Below, one piece after another: positions 28,018-37,335 of a DNA stretch of 64,000 nucleotides (positions within the stretch are counted from its first letter, which is position 1; every line of letters begins with the position of its first letter). The notes under the pieces were generated by a model. That model ran no database searches, was not told where the DNA came from, and worked only from the letters and a program-made list of their open reading frames with translations. Location of the stretch: NCBI RefSeq assembly GCF_005503015.1, contig NZ_SCOL01000001.1:310001-374000 (forward strand), read 5' to 3'. Position numbers and translations under genes: made by a program. Origin of the DNA: Bacillus sp. E(2018) (GTDB taxonomy: Bacteria; Bacillota; Bacilli; Bacillales; Fictibacillaceae).

Positions 28018-29505
28018 GTGAATGGAACGATGCAGCGTGTAGTAATCAATGCAACAGGAATGGAAAAACGAACAGCTTTATTGGAGAATGAAAAGCTGAT
28101 TGAATGTGCTGTTCATAGACCAACAAAAAGTCCGTTAACAGGAAACATCTATAAAGGTAAAGTACAAAAAGTATTACCAGGTATGCAAGCCGTGTTTGTA
28201 GATATAGGAACGAGCAAGAATGGCTTTCTTCATAAAGACGACCTGCCTGCTTATCAACAGCTTTCTGGTGAAGAACAAAAGAAAGCATCTATTTCAAACC
28301 TTATAAAAGAAGGGGAAGCGATCCTTGTTCAAGTCATTAAAGAAGAGACAGGAGATAAAGGTGCAAAATTAACAGCCCTCATCTCGTATACAGGACATCT
28401 TCTGGTTTATTTTCCTTTCACTCCTCACATTGGAATTTCAAAAAAAATTAAAGAATCTCATCGCACAAAGCTGCAAGACTGGGGAGATTCTGTCTTAAAT
28501 AGTAACGAAGGATTGATCATTCGCACGGGTTGTGAAGAATTCCCTGAAGCAGAAATGAATCAAGAGCTTGAAAACCTCCGAAGACAGTTAAATGAAGTAC
28601 AAAAACTCTTTGATGCAAAAAAGGCACCTTCTCTTATCGTACAACCACATTTTTTCTATCCACTTTTAGAGAGATGGCTCAATGATCAAGTGGAAGAAAT
28701 TTTAGTGGATGACTATCATACTTATCATCAAGTCAAAGACTATGCTGCATCTTTTCAAAATCCGTTTTCAGTCAAATTGTACAACGAAAAAGAACCACTC
28801 TTTCGTAAATTAGGAATTGAAACAGACATAGAAAAAACACTTTCACCACTTGTATGGTTGAAGAATGGCTCGTCTCTCTATTTTAATGTGACAGAAGCTT
28901 TAACGGTGATTGATGTAAATACCGGTAAGTTCACAGGGAAAAAAGATCGATCGAAGACTGTAGTTGAAACGAATAAGATCGCTGCAAAAGAAATTATGAA
29001 ACAGCTTCGACTACGTAATATTGCTGGCATGGTCGTTATTGACTTTATTACCATGCAATCAAACGAAGACAGAGAACAAGTTAACAAAGTTATGCGAGAA
29101 GCTTTAAAGAAAGATCCTGCTACCATGATTTTGCATGGCTTTACGAAAATGGGTTTGTTTGAGATGACTAGAAAAAAAGAGAGACCTTCATTACTTGAGA
29201 CGCTTGCTACAAAGTTCGACCGCCATATGATGGATGGATATATCCTTCGTCCTGAAACCTTTTATTTTGAGATGGATCGTGTAATGAAAGAATACACATA
29301 CGAAGATGATGAGGCATTATGGTTTGAGGTGCCACACCACTATTCTGAATGGTTGAAAAAAAATCCGGACAAGCTGAAACTTTTAGAGAATCAACATGAT
29401 ATAACAGTGATTGTTTCTATAGGTTCATCAAACCGGGAAATGACAGTCAGGCAATCAGGAAAAATAGATGAAATAAGAAGCAGGATGTTGAAAGATTCAC
29501 ATTGA
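28018..29505 (+). CDS. rng: ribonuclease E/G family protein
   Basis: A 495-residue endoribonuclease of the RNase E/G family, involved in RNA decay or rRNA maturation. It shows an S1 RNA-binding domain (about 40-125, NIYKGKVQKVLPGMQAVFVDIG), and catalytic-core aspartates in LTVIDVNTGKF and GMVVIDFITM. After the conserved RPSL motif, the CPxC zinc-link of E. coli RNase E/G is missing; only two cysteines occur in the whole protein, both elsewhere. B. subtilis lacks this gene. GTG at 28018 is used but lies close to GGGAG; ATG at 28030 is an alternative. It precedes rplU, as in many bacteria. Confidence 0.93.
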   Translation: MNGTMQRVVINATGMEKRTALLENEKLIECAVHRPTKSPLTGNIYKGKVQKVLPGMQAVFVDIGTSKNGFLHKDDLPAYQQLSGEEQKKASISNLIKEGEAILVQVIKEETGDKGAKLTALISYTGHLLVYFPFTPHIGISKKIKESHRTKLQDWGDSVLNSNEGLIIRTGCEEFPEAEMNQELENLRRQLNEVQKLFDAKKAPSLIVQPHFFYPLLERWLNDQVEEILVDDYHTYHQVKDYAASFQNPFSVKLYNEKEPLFRKLGIETDIEKTLSPLVWLKNGSSLYFNVTEALTVIDVNTGKFTGKKDRSKTVVETNKIAAKEIMKQLRLRNIAGMVVIDFITMQSNEDREQVNKVMREALKKDPATMILHGFTKMGLFEMTRKKERPSLLETLATKFDRHMMDGYILRPETFYFEMDRVMKEYTYEDDEALWFEVPHHYSEWLKKNPDKLKLLENQHDITVIVSIGSSNREMTVRQSGKIDEIRSRMLKDSH

Positions 29506-29510
29506 CATGA

Positions 29511-29537
29511 GGGTGCCAAACATGGTATCCTTTTTTC
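29511..29537 (+). terminator. hairpin with T run between rng and rplU leader
   Basis: GGGTGCCA pairs with TGGTATCC (with G-U pairs) around AACA and is followed by TTTTTT. It could end rng transcripts or attenuate the rplU operon. A TTGACA at 29502-29507 with TATCCT 18 bases downstream overlaps it and may be a weak promoter. Confidence 0.6.
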
Positions 29538-29539
29538 GT

Positions 29540-29632
29540 TAGTGTTTGGAGCACCCGCTCCAACCGCACAGACCAGGTTTTAAGTATTTTATATACACCT
29601 GGGATGGCGAGTCTGAGTATAAGAGGAGGTGC
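29540..29632 (+). promoter_or_regulatory. ribosomal protein L21-type leader
   Basis: The untranslated region before rplU folds into two helices. TTGGAGC (29546-29552) pairs with GCTCCAA (29557-29563). An outer AGAC/GTCT with CCAGGT (29573-29578) and ACCTGG (29597-29602) forms a second arm just before the rplU ribosome-binding site. This matches the position and two-stem layout of the L21 leader of Bacilli, thought to mediate autoregulation by L21. The identification is from layout, not a covariance search. Confidence 0.7.
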
Positions 29633-29638
29633 ACGTTG

Positions 29639-29947
29639 ATGTACGCAATTATTCAAACTGGTGGTAAGCAAGTTCGAGTTGAAGAAGGTCAAGCGATCTA
29701 TGTTGAAAAACTAGATGTTGAAGCTGGAGCGTCAGTAACATTCGAGGATGTATTGATGGTAGGTGGAGATAGCTTGAAAGTAGGAGCTCCTTTAGTTGAA
29801 GGTGCTACAGTTACGGCAACAGTTGAAAAACATGGCCGTGGCGAAAAAGTGGTTGTCTACAAGTTTAAGGCGAAGAAGAACTATCGTCGTAAGCAAGGAC
29901 ACCGTCAACCATACACAAAAGTTGTGATTGAAAAAATTAACGGGTAA
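29639..29947 (+). CDS. rplU: 50S ribosomal protein L21
   Basis: L21 is a 23S rRNA-binding protein of the large subunit. The 102-residue protein starts [20 protein letters not shown] and ends with the basic [19 protein letters not shown] region, both diagnostic. The ATG at 29639 follows AAGAGGAGGTG; the longer open frame upstream runs through the structured leader and is not used. It opens the rplU-prp-rpmA operon. Confidence 0.98.
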   Translation: MYAIIQTGGKQVRVEEGQAIYVEKLDVEAGASVTFEDVLMVGGDSLKVGAPLVEGATVTATVEKHGRGEKVVVYKFKAKKNYRRKQGHRQPYTKVVIEKING

Positions 29948-29952
29948 TTCTC

Positions 29953-30306
29953 ATGATTCTAGTTTCTATATACAGGAACAACGATCAAGACATACTTTCG
30001 TTTACGATGGAAGGACATGCTGACTATGCTCCACATGGCCAAGACTTGGTTTGTGCAGCAGCTACAGCGGTATCGTTCGGTACGATCAATGCGATAGAAA
30101 AGCTTTGCGGCTATGAGCCAGAAGTAACTACTCATGAAGATGGTGGTTTTCTAACGTTAACCGTACCGGGGAATCTTAATGATTCTATACATCAAAAAAC
30201 ACAGTGGCTTTTGGAAGGCATGGTTGTATCCCTTGCTTCAATTGAAGAAGGATACAGCGAGTATATAAAATTGACTGAACATGAAGGAGGTGCAACGAAT
30301 GCTTAA
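29953..30306 (+). CDS. prp: ribosomal-processing cysteine protease Prp
   Basis: Prp (YsxB) removes the N-terminal extension of ribosomal protein L27 in Bacillota. The 117-residue protein has the catalytic pair His22 (GHADYAPHG) and Cys34 ([12 protein letters not shown]). It lies between rplU and rpmA, and its end overlaps the rpmA start by eight bases. The downstream L27 carries the matching cleavage site, which supports the function. Confidence 0.95.
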   Translation: MILVSIYRNNDQDILSFTMEGHADYAPHGQDLVCAAATAVSFGTINAIEKLCGYEPEVTTHEDGGFLTLTVPGNLNDSIHQKTQWLLEGMVVSLASIEEGYSEYIKLTEHEGGATNA

Positions 30307-30589
30307 ATTAAACCTTCAATACTTTGCCTCTAAAAAAGGGGTAGGTAGCACAAAGAATGGTCGTGACTCACAGTCTAAGCGTCTAGGCGCTAAGCGTGCT
30401 GATGGACAATTCGTTTCTGGTGGTTCAATTCTTTACCGTCAACGTGGTACTAAGATCTATCCTGGTACAAACGTAGGTAAAGGCGGAGATGACACACTAT
30501 TTGCTAAGGTAGACGGAGTTGTACGTTTCGAACGTTATGGCCGTGACCGCAAAAAGGTAAGTGTTTACCCAATCGCGCAAGAAGCGTAA
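30299..30589 (+). CDS. rpmA: 50S ribosomal protein L27 with Prp-cleaved N-terminus
   Basis: L27 reaches the peptidyl-transferase centre with its N-terminus. The 96-residue precursor starts [20 protein letters not shown]; the segment up to FA is the extension removed by Prp, with cleavage expected between FA and SKKG. The ATG at 30299 is chosen because GAAGGAGGTG lies just upstream inside prp. A terminator follows. Confidence 0.98.
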   Translation: MLKLNLQYFASKKGVGSTKNGRDSQSKRLGAKRADGQFVSGGSILYRQRGTKIYPGTNVGKGGDDTLFAKVDGVVRFERYGRDRKKVSVYPIAQEA

Positions 30590-30601
30590 GAGGGAGATGA
30601 A

Positions 30602-30633
30602 AACTCTAACCAGATTGGTTAGAGTTTTTTCTT
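30602..30633 (+). terminator. terminator after rpmA
   Basis: A perfect 11-bp stem (30602-30612 with 30616-30626), a 3-base loop and a following T run. Confidence 0.93.
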
Positions 30634-30714
30634 TGCTTTGTGAGAGTATTAAGTACTGCGCTAAATTTGTTGGTGTAAGGTATAGCCCTATTAAAAGGAA
30701 AGGCTAGGAGTGCG

Positions 30715-31254
30715 ATGATGTCAAACAAATGGACAACTGTCGATCTTTTGCGCCACGCCAGGCATGACTGGCTAAACCAGCTACAGCTTATTAAAGCAAA
30801 TCTATCACTTGGCCGCACAGAGCGGGCAAAAGAGATTATGAATGAAGTTATTGAACTATCACGGGAAGAATCAAGAATCTCTAACCTGAAAACCCCGAAT
30901 TTATCGGAGTACTTATTAACATATAACTGGTTGAAGCATCCGGTGAAATTGTATGGAAAAGTAAATGGTGAAAGCGGGGATTTCAGCTTATTTGAAGAGG
31001 AATTGTTACATACGACGAAAGAAGTATGCGATGTGTTGAATAATTCCATTTCGGGTTATGATGAATACTCACTTACTGTTACATTTGATCCTGCAGCCCT
31101 TCGCGTTTGTTATACCTTTCAAGGGATGCTAACAGATGAGAAGGATACGTATGAAGTATTGAGAAATATTTTTTCAACACATAAAAGCATGTTACTCATC
31201 GAAAGCTATAATCAGGAAAATAAGTGTTATTTTGATATTCAGTTAACTTCCTAA
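30715..31254 (+). CDS. spo0B: sporulation initiation phosphotransferase Spo0B
   Basis: Spo0B relays phosphate from Spo0F~P to Spo0A in the sporulation phosphorelay. The 179-residue protein has the N-terminal helical hairpin with phosphorylated His17 in the motif RHDWLNQLQLIK, then a degenerate ATPase-like domain without ATP-binding boxes, as usual. It lies immediately upstream of obgE, as in B. subtilis. The start is one of two consecutive ATG codons. Confidence 0.93.
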   Translation: MMSNKWTTVDLLRHARHDWLNQLQLIKANLSLGRTERAKEIMNEVIELSREESRISNLKTPNLSEYLLTYNWLKHPVKLYGKVNGESGDFSLFEEELLHTTKEVCDVLNNSISGYDEYSLTVTFDPAALRVCYTFQGMLTDEKDTYEVLRNIFSTHKSMLLIESYNQENKCYFDIQLTS

Positions 31255-31272
31255 TGGAAGGAGGAGAATGAA

Positions 31273-32559
31273 ATGTTTGTCGATCAGGTCAAGATTTATT
31301 TAAAAGCAGGTGACGGCGGAAACGGAATGGTTGCATTTCGCCGTGAAAAATACGTTCCAGACGGTGGTCCTGCTGGTGGTGACGGAGGAAAAGGAGCAAA
31401 CGTAATCTTTGAAGTAGAAGAAGGCTTACGAACGCTTATGGACTTTCGTTATAACCGTCATTTTAAAGCCCCTCGAGGTGAACATGGTATGTCTAAGGGC
31501 ATGCATGGAAAAAAAGCGAACGATATGATTGTAAAAGTTCCTCCTGGTACTGTTGTGACAGATGCCAATACGGGAGAGACGATAGCTGACCTAGTACATC
31601 ATCAGCAACAAGCGATCATCGCTAAAGGCGGTCGAGGCGGTCGTGGAAACACTCGTTTTGCTACTCCTGCAAATCCGGCTCCGGAAATTGCTGAGAATGG
31701 TGAACCGGGTGAAGAACGAGAAGTAACATTAGAATTGAAAGTCTTAGCTGACGTAGGATTAGTTGGATTCCCTAGTGTTGGGAAATCAACCTTCTTATCG
31801 ATCGTTTCAGCAGCTAAGCCTAAAATTGCTGAGTACCATTTTACAACGATCACTCCTAACTTAGGTGTAGTTGCGGTTGAAGATGGAAGAAGCTTTGTAA
31901 TGGCTGATCTTCCAGGTTTGATCGAAGGTGCCCACGAAGGTGTTGGACTCGGTCATCAATTCTTAAGACATATCGAACGAACACGTGTTATTCTACATGT
32001 TATCGACATGTCTGGAATGGAAGGACGAGATCCTTATGATGATTTCGTGAAAATAAACGATGAACTTAATCAGTACAACATGCGATTGATGGAACGTCCT
32101 CAGATTGTTCTAGCTAACAAAATGGACATTCCGGGTGCTGAAGAAAACCTTGAGATCTTCAAAGAAAAAGTGGGAGAAGACGTAAAAGTATTCCCCATTT
32201 CTGCGATTTCTCGTCAAGGAATCAGAGAAGTACTTTTCACAACAGCAGATACTCTTGAGGTAACGCCTGAGTTCCCACTGATTCATGATGATGGTGGAGA
32301 ACAGCAAAGGGTTCTATACAAGCATGAAAAAGAAGATGCTGGCTTCTATATCACACGTGACCCTGCAGGAATTTTTGTTATCAATGGTCCAAAGATCGAA
32401 AAGCTGTTCAAGATGACAGACTTTTCTCGTGAAGAAGCAACAAAGCGTTTTGCAAGACAAATGCGTACTCTTGGCGTAGACCAAGCGTTACGTGATCGTG
32501 GAGCAGAGCATGGCGATGTTGTTCGAATTCTAAAATATGAGTTTGAATTTATCGATTAA
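31273..32559 (+). CDS. obgE: GTPase Obg
   Basis: Obg is an essential GTPase in large-subunit assembly and stress or sporulation signalling. The 428-residue protein has the glycine-rich Obg fold (1-158), a GTPase domain with G1 GFPSVGKST near 165-173, G3 [12 protein letters not shown] and G4 NKMD, and a C-terminal OCT domain (about 345-428). It follows spo0B by 18 bases behind GGAGGAG and ends at an intrinsic terminator. Confidence 0.98.
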   Translation: MFVDQVKIYLKAGDGGNGMVAFRREKYVPDGGPAGGDGGKGANVIFEVEEGLRTLMDFRYNRHFKAPRGEHGMSKGMHGKKANDMIVKVPPGTVVTDANTGETIADLVHHQQQAIIAKGGRGGRGNTRFATPANPAPEIAENGEPGEEREVTLELKVLADVGLVGFPSVGKSTFLSIVSAAKPKIAEYHFTTITPNLGVVAVEDGRSFVMADLPGLIEGAHEGVGLGHQFLRHIERTRVILHVIDMSGMEGRDPYDDFVKINDELNQYNMRLMERPQIVLANKMDIPGAEENLEIFKEKVGEDVKVFPISAISRQGIREVLFTTADTLEVTPEFPLIHDDGGEQQRVLYKHEKEDAGFYITRDPAGIFVINGPKIEKLFKMTDFSREEATKRFARQMRTLGVDQALRDRGAEHGDVVRILKYEFEFID

Positions 32560-32562
32560 AAG

Positions 32563-32596
32563 AAGGCAGCCTATCAAGTAGGCTGTCTTTTTTTAT
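32563..32596 (+). terminator. terminator after obgE
   Basis: An 11-bp stem (32563-32573 with 32579-32589) with one G-U pair, followed by TTTTTT. Confidence 0.9.
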
Positions 32597-32614
32597 ACAA
32601 ATGTCCGTGTCAGA

Positions 32615-32643
32615 TAGACACGGGAAGCTAATCCTATTATAAT
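32615..32643 (+). promoter_or_regulatory. SigmaA promoter of pheB
   Basis: TAGACA at 32615-32620 and TATAAT at 32638-32643 with a 17-base spacer. The -35 box overlaps an inverted repeat CCGTGTC/GACACGG, which could be a protein-binding site. Confidence 0.65.
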
Positions 32644-32678
32644 AAAAAGTAAGAAAGTCATCACCGGAGGAAAGCTAA

Positions 32679-33125
32679 ATGAAAAATGATCAGCAATACT
32701 ATATGGTAAGAGAAGATGTTCTGTCCGAATCTATGCAAAAAGCGTTGGAAGCAAAGTCTCTCTTAGATCGAGGAAAAGTTAAAACAGTGGCAGAAGCCGC
32801 AGAAAAAGTTGGGTTGAGCCGGAGTGCATTCTATAAATATCGTGATGGAATCTTTCCGTTTCATACGATGGTAAAAGAAAAAATTATAACACTTTCCATT
32901 CACCTTGAAGACAGATCCGGTGCCCTGTCGAGTCTGTTAACAGTTGTTGCTTCACAGGGATGCAATGTTTTAACGATTAATCAGACGATTCCCTTGCAGG
33001 GACGTGCACATATTACATTAACGATTGAAACGAACATGCTTCAAGGAGATATGAAGGACTTGTTGAGCACATTAAACCGTATGGAAACAGTAGAACGAGT
33101 TGAAGTAGTAGGAACCGGCGCATAA
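32679..33125 (+). CDS. pheB: ACT domain-containing protein PheB
   Basis: A 148-residue protein with a short N-terminal helix-turn-helix-like segment ([20 protein letters not shown], about 40-59) and a C-terminal ACT domain (about 70-145). In B. subtilis it is co-transcribed with pheA (prephenate dehydratase), and a role in aromatic amino-acid control is assumed but not proven. Here pheA does not follow: a terminator comes at once and the convergent niaR gene follows. It has its own promoter. Confidence 0.9.
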   Translation: MKNDQQYYMVREDVLSESMQKALEAKSLLDRGKVKTVAEAAEKVGLSRSAFYKYRDGIFPFHTMVKEKIITLSIHLEDRSGALSSLLTVVASQGCNVLTINQTIPLQGRAHITLTIETNMLQGDMKDLLSTLNRMETVERVEVVGTGA

Positions 33126-33127
33126 AA

Positions 33128-33163
33128 AAATCCCTGGCTGATCATACAGCTAGGGATTTTTCT
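33128..33163. terminator. bidirectional terminator between pheB and niaR
   Basis: A 13-bp stem (33128-33140 with 33147-33159) containing one G-U pair, with A/T runs on both sides, serves the two convergent genes. Confidence 0.9.
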
Positions 33164-33167
33164 TAAC

Positions 33168-33695
33168 TTATAATAAAAATCCTTTTTCCTTTAGAGCACC
33201 ACAAACTTTATCGAGTTTCTCTTCAGAATCTGATGAGAGAGTGTGCATGTGAATGCCTTCTGTTAACTCACTCAAAAGGCTGGCATTCGTGTCTCTTAGG
33301 CGTTTGATCAAGTCTTCAACATCCTTACGAGTAGAGAGTTTGAGCGATGCTTTTATATCTCCATAAACGGGGTGTTCAACGGTCACATCTTCAACTGTAA
33401 CTCCGTAATCTACAATTGTTATAAGTTCGTTTGTTGTTTCTTCTGGTGGATGATTGGCAGCTATCACACGAGTGTATTGTTTGTTAGAGTCGTTCTTTAG
33501 GTAAATATAGCCTTGAGCTGTTGCCATAATCGGCTCACCGCTTGCTTTTAAAAGCGACATGTCTTGTACGATAACCTGTCTGCTAACATTCGTTCTAGTG
33601 GCAAGGATAGAACCACTAAGAGGCTTGTCAGCTTTCATCAGCCATGATATGAGCTGCGAACGTCTATCATCACCTTTTAATTTTTCGTTACTCAT
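33168..33695 (-). CDS. niaR: NAD biosynthesis transcriptional repressor NiaR (YrxA)
   Basis: NiaR represses NAD biosynthesis genes when nicotinate is available. The 175-residue protein has an N-terminal winged helix-turn-helix (about 10-65, LATRTNVSRQVIVQDMSLLK) and a C-terminal 3H domain with the conserved histidines in VEHPVYGD and GIHMHTL. It overlaps nifS by four bases, so both are made from one minus-strand transcript, divergent from nadBCA. The palindrome between nifS and nadB is its likely target. Confidence 0.92.
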   Translation of the reverse strand: MSNEKLKGDDRRSQLISWLMKADKPLSGSILATRTNVSRQVIVQDMSLLKASGEPIMATAQGYIYLKNDSNKQYTRVIAANHPPEETTNELITIVDYGVTVEDVTVEHPVYGDIKASLKLSTRKDVEDLIKRLRDTNASLLSELTEGIHMHTLSSDSEEKLDKVCGALKEKGFLL

Positions 33696-34852
33696 CTTGT
33701 TATTACCTCACTAACCGATCTAAATGTATTTGTTATTTCAATAAGTACTTTGCCAAGTAAAGTAATTTCTTCAGAAGTTGTTTGATGACTGGTCGATATT
33801 CGGACTAATCCATGAGCCTCACTCTCAGTTCTTCCAAGTGCAAGTAAAGTTTTAGAAGGTTCCTGCTGTCCATTTTTGCATGCGGATCCAGTGGAAACAG
33901 CGATTTTTAGACGATCAAGTTCTTGCATCACGATCTGACCTTCCATCCCTCTAGCCCGGATAGGAATGATGAAAGGAGAACTGTCATCAAAGCCTTCATA
34001 GACTATATTCTTATCTGTCATTATAGACGAAATGAGAAGTTTTCGCATGTCAACTGCATGATGATAGTTTTCATGCTGCAGGCGGAATGCCTCTTCGGCG
34101 GCTGTAACAAAAGCTGCTATTGATGGTAGATCGACGGTACCTGCTCGGAATCCACGTTCATGCGTGACTTCAGCTAGAAGAGGAGCTATGTGAACAGATG
34201 GTGAAATGTATACAGCACCGGTTCCTTTTGGCCCATTTATCTTATGAGCAGACATTGTAAAAGCATCTATACTCATAGAATGAAAATAACTATTATTCCA
34301 TTTTCCGAATGATTGAACACAATCACTATGAAATAAAATACCACGATTTTTTAAACGTTCACCGATCTCTTTAATGTTCTGAACGATCCCCGTCTCACTG
34401 TTCACATGCTGAACGGTGACTAGAATCGTATCTGGTCGAATAGAGGACAGCAACATATTGATTGAAATCTTTCCATTTTTTTGTACAGGTATTCTTGTTA
34501 TCTCATACCCACTCTTCTCTAAAAATCTAAGAACGTAATCAACCGAAGGGTGTTCGATATTTGATGCGATAATGTGTCTACCTTTATCGTTTGCTCCACG
34601 TGCCAATGAAGTAATAGCTAGAAAATTACCATCAGATCCTCCGCCAGTAAAATAGATTCCTTCACTTTCTTTCCCTATCAATTCAGCTAGAGTACACCGA
34701 GCATGTTCCAATAAATCGCGAGCTGCTAAACCACCCTCATGAAGACTCTCTGTATTTTGAAAATACGTTTTTGAAGTTTGTACGAAAGCATTAAGCGCTG
34801 AATCAGACAGTGGTGTAGTTGCTGCATAATCAAGATATATCAAGGTTTCCAC
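33692..34852 (-). CDS. nifS: cysteine desulfurase NifS (NAD-cluster type)
   Basis: A PLP-dependent cysteine desulfurase of 386 residues that supplies sulfur for the Fe-S cluster of quinolinate synthase NadA, as shown for B. subtilis NifS. The PLP lysine is Lys204 (SAHKINGPKG) and the catalytic cysteine is Cys325 (STGSACKNG). It is divergent from nadBCA and coupled to niaR. The clustering with NAD genes distinguishes it from general IscS-type desulfurases. Confidence 0.94.
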   Translation of the reverse strand: METLIYLDYAATTPLSDSALNAFVQTSKTYFQNTESLHEGGLAARDLLEHARCTLAELIGKESEGIYFTGGGSDGNFLAITSLARGANDKGRHIIASNIEHPSVDYVLRFLEKSGYEITRIPVQKNGKISINMLLSSIRPDTILVTVQHVNSETGIVQNIKEIGERLKNRGILFHSDCVQSFGKWNNSYFHSMSIDAFTMSAHKINGPKGTGAVYISPSVHIAPLLAEVTHERGFRAGTVDLPSIAAFVTAAEEAFRLQHENYHHAVDMRKLLISSIMTDKNIVYEGFDDSSPFIIPIRARGMEGQIVMQELDRLKIAVSTGSACKNGQQEPSKTLLALGRTESEAHGLVRISTSHQTTSEEITLLGKVLIEITNTFRSVSEVITR

Positions 34853-34896
34853 CTCAGTTTTAATAAAATAGTTGTATCTAGTTTAAATCTATGTAA

Positions 34897-34924
34897 ATAT
34901 AGGTGTCAAGACACGTGTAAAGTT
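34897..34924. promoter_or_regulatory. candidate NiaR operator between nifS and nadB
   Basis: The divergent intergenic region contains the near-palindrome AGGTGTCAAGACACGTGT (34901-34918), with perfect GTGTC/GACAC arms. It resembles the TGTC-GACA-type site of NiaR as I remember it and lies where it could control both transcripts. Confidence 0.65.
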
Positions 34925-34940
34925 GAGGTGTTTTGTGTTT

Positions 34941-36521
34941 ATGAAACATATAGAAGCAGATGTTTTGATTATCGGCGGAGGAATCGCTGGATTAATGGCT
35001 GCTGAATATTTAAGTTCGCATAAGAATGTGATAGTTATCACAAAGTTTTCTGCAGAGAAATCAAATTCTTTCTTAGCTCAAGGCGGGATTTCTGCAGCTA
35101 TAGATAAAGAGGACACTTGGGCGGAGCATTTTTTAGATACTCTCAAGGCGGGACACCATCATAATGATCAAGAAGCAGTTAAACAACTTGTCAAAGAAGG
35201 TGAAAGTGTCGTTCGTACACTTACGGAATGGGGAGTAAGCTTTGACAGACATCAGAACGGTTCTTTTATGTTGGGTAAGGAAGGTGGACACCACCGAAAT
35301 CGCATCGTACATGCTGGAGGAGATCAAACAGGTAAAAAAGTGATTGAAGCTTTAATTCGACGAGTAAGAAACAAGGTTAAGATGATCAGCCACCAATATG
35401 CAGTTGACTTGATCATACAAGATCAAAAGTGTATCGGTGTGTATTGTAAAGATGATGAAAATCAAACCACTATCTTTCAAGCTAAAAACACAATATTGGC
35501 AGGCGGGGGTTATGCAGGAATCTATGGAACGACCTCAAATGCATTTGGATCGGATGGGAGCGTTCTCTGCATGGCTTACCGAGCCGGCGTAGAACTTTCG
35601 GACTTAGAGTTTGTCCAATTCCATCCAACCCTTTTATCAGGAAGAGTGCCAGCAGGATTGATCACCGAAGCTGTTCGAGGGCAGGGTGGAATATTGGTAA
35701 ATTCGAGAGGTGTTCCATTTATGCAGGATGTTCATCCGTTAAAAGACCTGGCACCCCGAGATATCGTGTCTAAGAGACTTTTTCAAGAGATTCATGTTCA
35801 CGGTGAGAATGTTTTCTTGGATATTTCTTTGATTAAAGATTTTAGAAGTAAATTTCCTGGGGTGACGATGCTCTGTGAAAAGGCTGGTATCGATTTGAAT
35901 AAAGGACTGATTCCAGTATCACCTGGTGCGCATTTTACGATGGGTGGAATCGTTACTGATCAAACTGGCAAGACCTCATTGAGAGGGCTGTATGCGATAG
36001 GTGAGTGCGCCAATACGGGTGTACATGGTGCAAATCGATTAGCGAGTAATTCTCTTCTTGAAGGAGCAGTTTTTGCAAAGGAAGCGGCAAAAAGTATTCT
36101 TTTATCTGAGGTAACCGATGCGAAGCCTGCATTTTTAAGAAGAAAGAAGTCAGACGATGAAAAATCAATACAGTTTAAAAATCTTCTGCAAGAAGAAGAG
36201 ATTCAAACTCTAATGGATAAACACGCAGGCATCGTTAGAAGCGAAAAAGAGTTAATTAAAGCTGCAAAAACCCTAGACCTTGGATCGTGGAGACCTGAAC
36301 TGATCAAAGAATCCCTCTCTGTAATCAAAAGGTTCAATATGCAAACAATCGCATGGTTGACAGTAACTAGTTGTTTGATGAGAGAAGAAAGCAGAGGAAG
36401 TCATTATCGTAATGATTTTCCATCTCAGAAAAATGAATGGAACTCAAAAAAAATAGTAAGGAGTTTGTGGCATGATGAATCCATTATTGCTGAAAAAGCA
36501 GCTGCAGGAATTTTTAATTGA
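34941..36521 (+). CDS. nadB: L-aspartate oxidase
   Basis: NadB oxidises L-aspartate to iminoaspartate with FAD, the first step of de novo NAD synthesis. The 526-residue protein starts with the FAD-binding motif DVLIIGGGIAGLMAAEYL. It contains the substrate-region motifs EFVQFHPT and a second FAD contact at GLYAIGECANTGVHGANRLA. I chose ATG at 34941, about nine bases after GAGGTG; the frame is open from 34923 through TTG and GTG codons closer to that site. The end overlaps nadC by 50 bases. Confidence 0.96.
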   Translation: MKHIEADVLIIGGGIAGLMAAEYLSSHKNVIVITKFSAEKSNSFLAQGGISAAIDKEDTWAEHFLDTLKAGHHHNDQEAVKQLVKEGESVVRTLTEWGVSFDRHQNGSFMLGKEGGHHRNRIVHAGGDQTGKKVIEALIRRVRNKVKMISHQYAVDLIIQDQKCIGVYCKDDENQTTIFQAKNTILAGGGYAGIYGTTSNAFGSDGSVLCMAYRAGVELSDLEFVQFHPTLLSGRVPAGLITEAVRGQGGILVNSRGVPFMQDVHPLKDLAPRDIVSKRLFQEIHVHGENVFLDISLIKDFRSKFPGVTMLCEKAGIDLNKGLIPVSPGAHFTMGGIVTDQTGKTSLRGLYAIGECANTGVHGANRLASNSLLEGAVFAKEAAKSILLSEVTDAKPAFLRRKKSDDEKSIQFKNLLQEEEIQTLMDKHAGIVRSEKELIKAAKTLDLGSWRPELIKESLSVIKRFNMQTIAWLTVTSCLMREESRGSHYRNDFPSQKNEWNSKKIVRSLWHDESIIAEKAAAGIFN

Positions 36522-37335
36522 AGATATTGGATCAGGAGACTTGTCAGCGTCTCTTTTCGAGGATCATACAGAAGTGACAGCAACTATTTATGCAAAAGAA
36601 AATGGGGTAATGGCTGGTGGGCAAATTATATCTATTGGATATGAATTGATCGATAGCACCATACAAACGAGTATCTTTGTCAATGAAGGAGAGCGGTTTA
36701 AGTCTGGAACAGTATTAGCTGAAATCACGGGCAGAAGACAGAGTGTTCTTTCTGGTGAAAGAGTAATACTGAACCTATTGCAGCGGCTCTCAGGTATAGC
36801 CACGCTCACAGCTAAAGCAGTCTCTTGTTGTGAAGGTGCAACTCGTATTTGTGATACTCGAAAGACCACACCAGGTTTAAGGATGTTTGAAAAGTATGCG
36901 GTCCGATGCGGAGGAGGATACAACCACCGGTTTGGACTCTACGATACTGTGATGCTTAAGGATAATCACTTAGCAGGATTTCCTTCTATTCGAGAAGCAG
37001 TTGAAACGGCGCGTAAAAAGTGTGGACACACAGTGAAGATAGAAGTGGAAACCGAGACGGAAGAACAAGTGATTGAAGCGGTCTTAGCTGGGGCCGATAT
37101 TATCATGTTTGATAACTGCAGCCCTCAAGAGATCAAACAAAGACTCACACATGTACCCTCGGGCCTTATTACAGAAGCCTCTGGCGGGATTACTCTAGAA
37201 GAGATTAAGAACTATAGTGAAACAGGTGTTGACTATATTTCTCTCGGTTACTTAACTCACTCTTATCAAGCACTGGATATTAGCATGAATGTTAAAGGAG
37301 TTGTAAAACATGACGTTATTAAACACGTTTTCTAA
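36472..37335 (+). CDS. nadC: nicotinate-nucleotide diphosphorylase (carboxylating)
   Basis: NadC converts quinolinate and PRPP to nicotinate mononucleotide. The 287-residue protein carries the active-site motifs [32 protein letters not shown] and the C-terminal barrel residues around IMFDN and ASGGI. The start (ATG ATG at 36472) follows AAGGAG and lies 50 bases inside nadB in another frame. The end overlaps nadA by 26 bases. Confidence 0.97.
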   Translation: MMNPLLLKKQLQEFLIEDIGSGDLSASLFEDHTEVTATIYAKENGVMAGGQIISIGYELIDSTIQTSIFVNEGERFKSGTVLAEITGRRQSVLSGERVILNLLQRLSGIATLTAKAVSCCEGATRICDTRKTTPGLRMFEKYAVRCGGGYNHRFGLYDTVMLKDNHLAGFPSIREAVETARKKCGHTVKIEVETETEEQVIEAVLAGADIIMFDNCSPQEIKQRLTHVPSGLITEASGGITLEEIKNYSETGVDYISLGYLTHSYQALDISMNVKGVVKHDVIKHVF

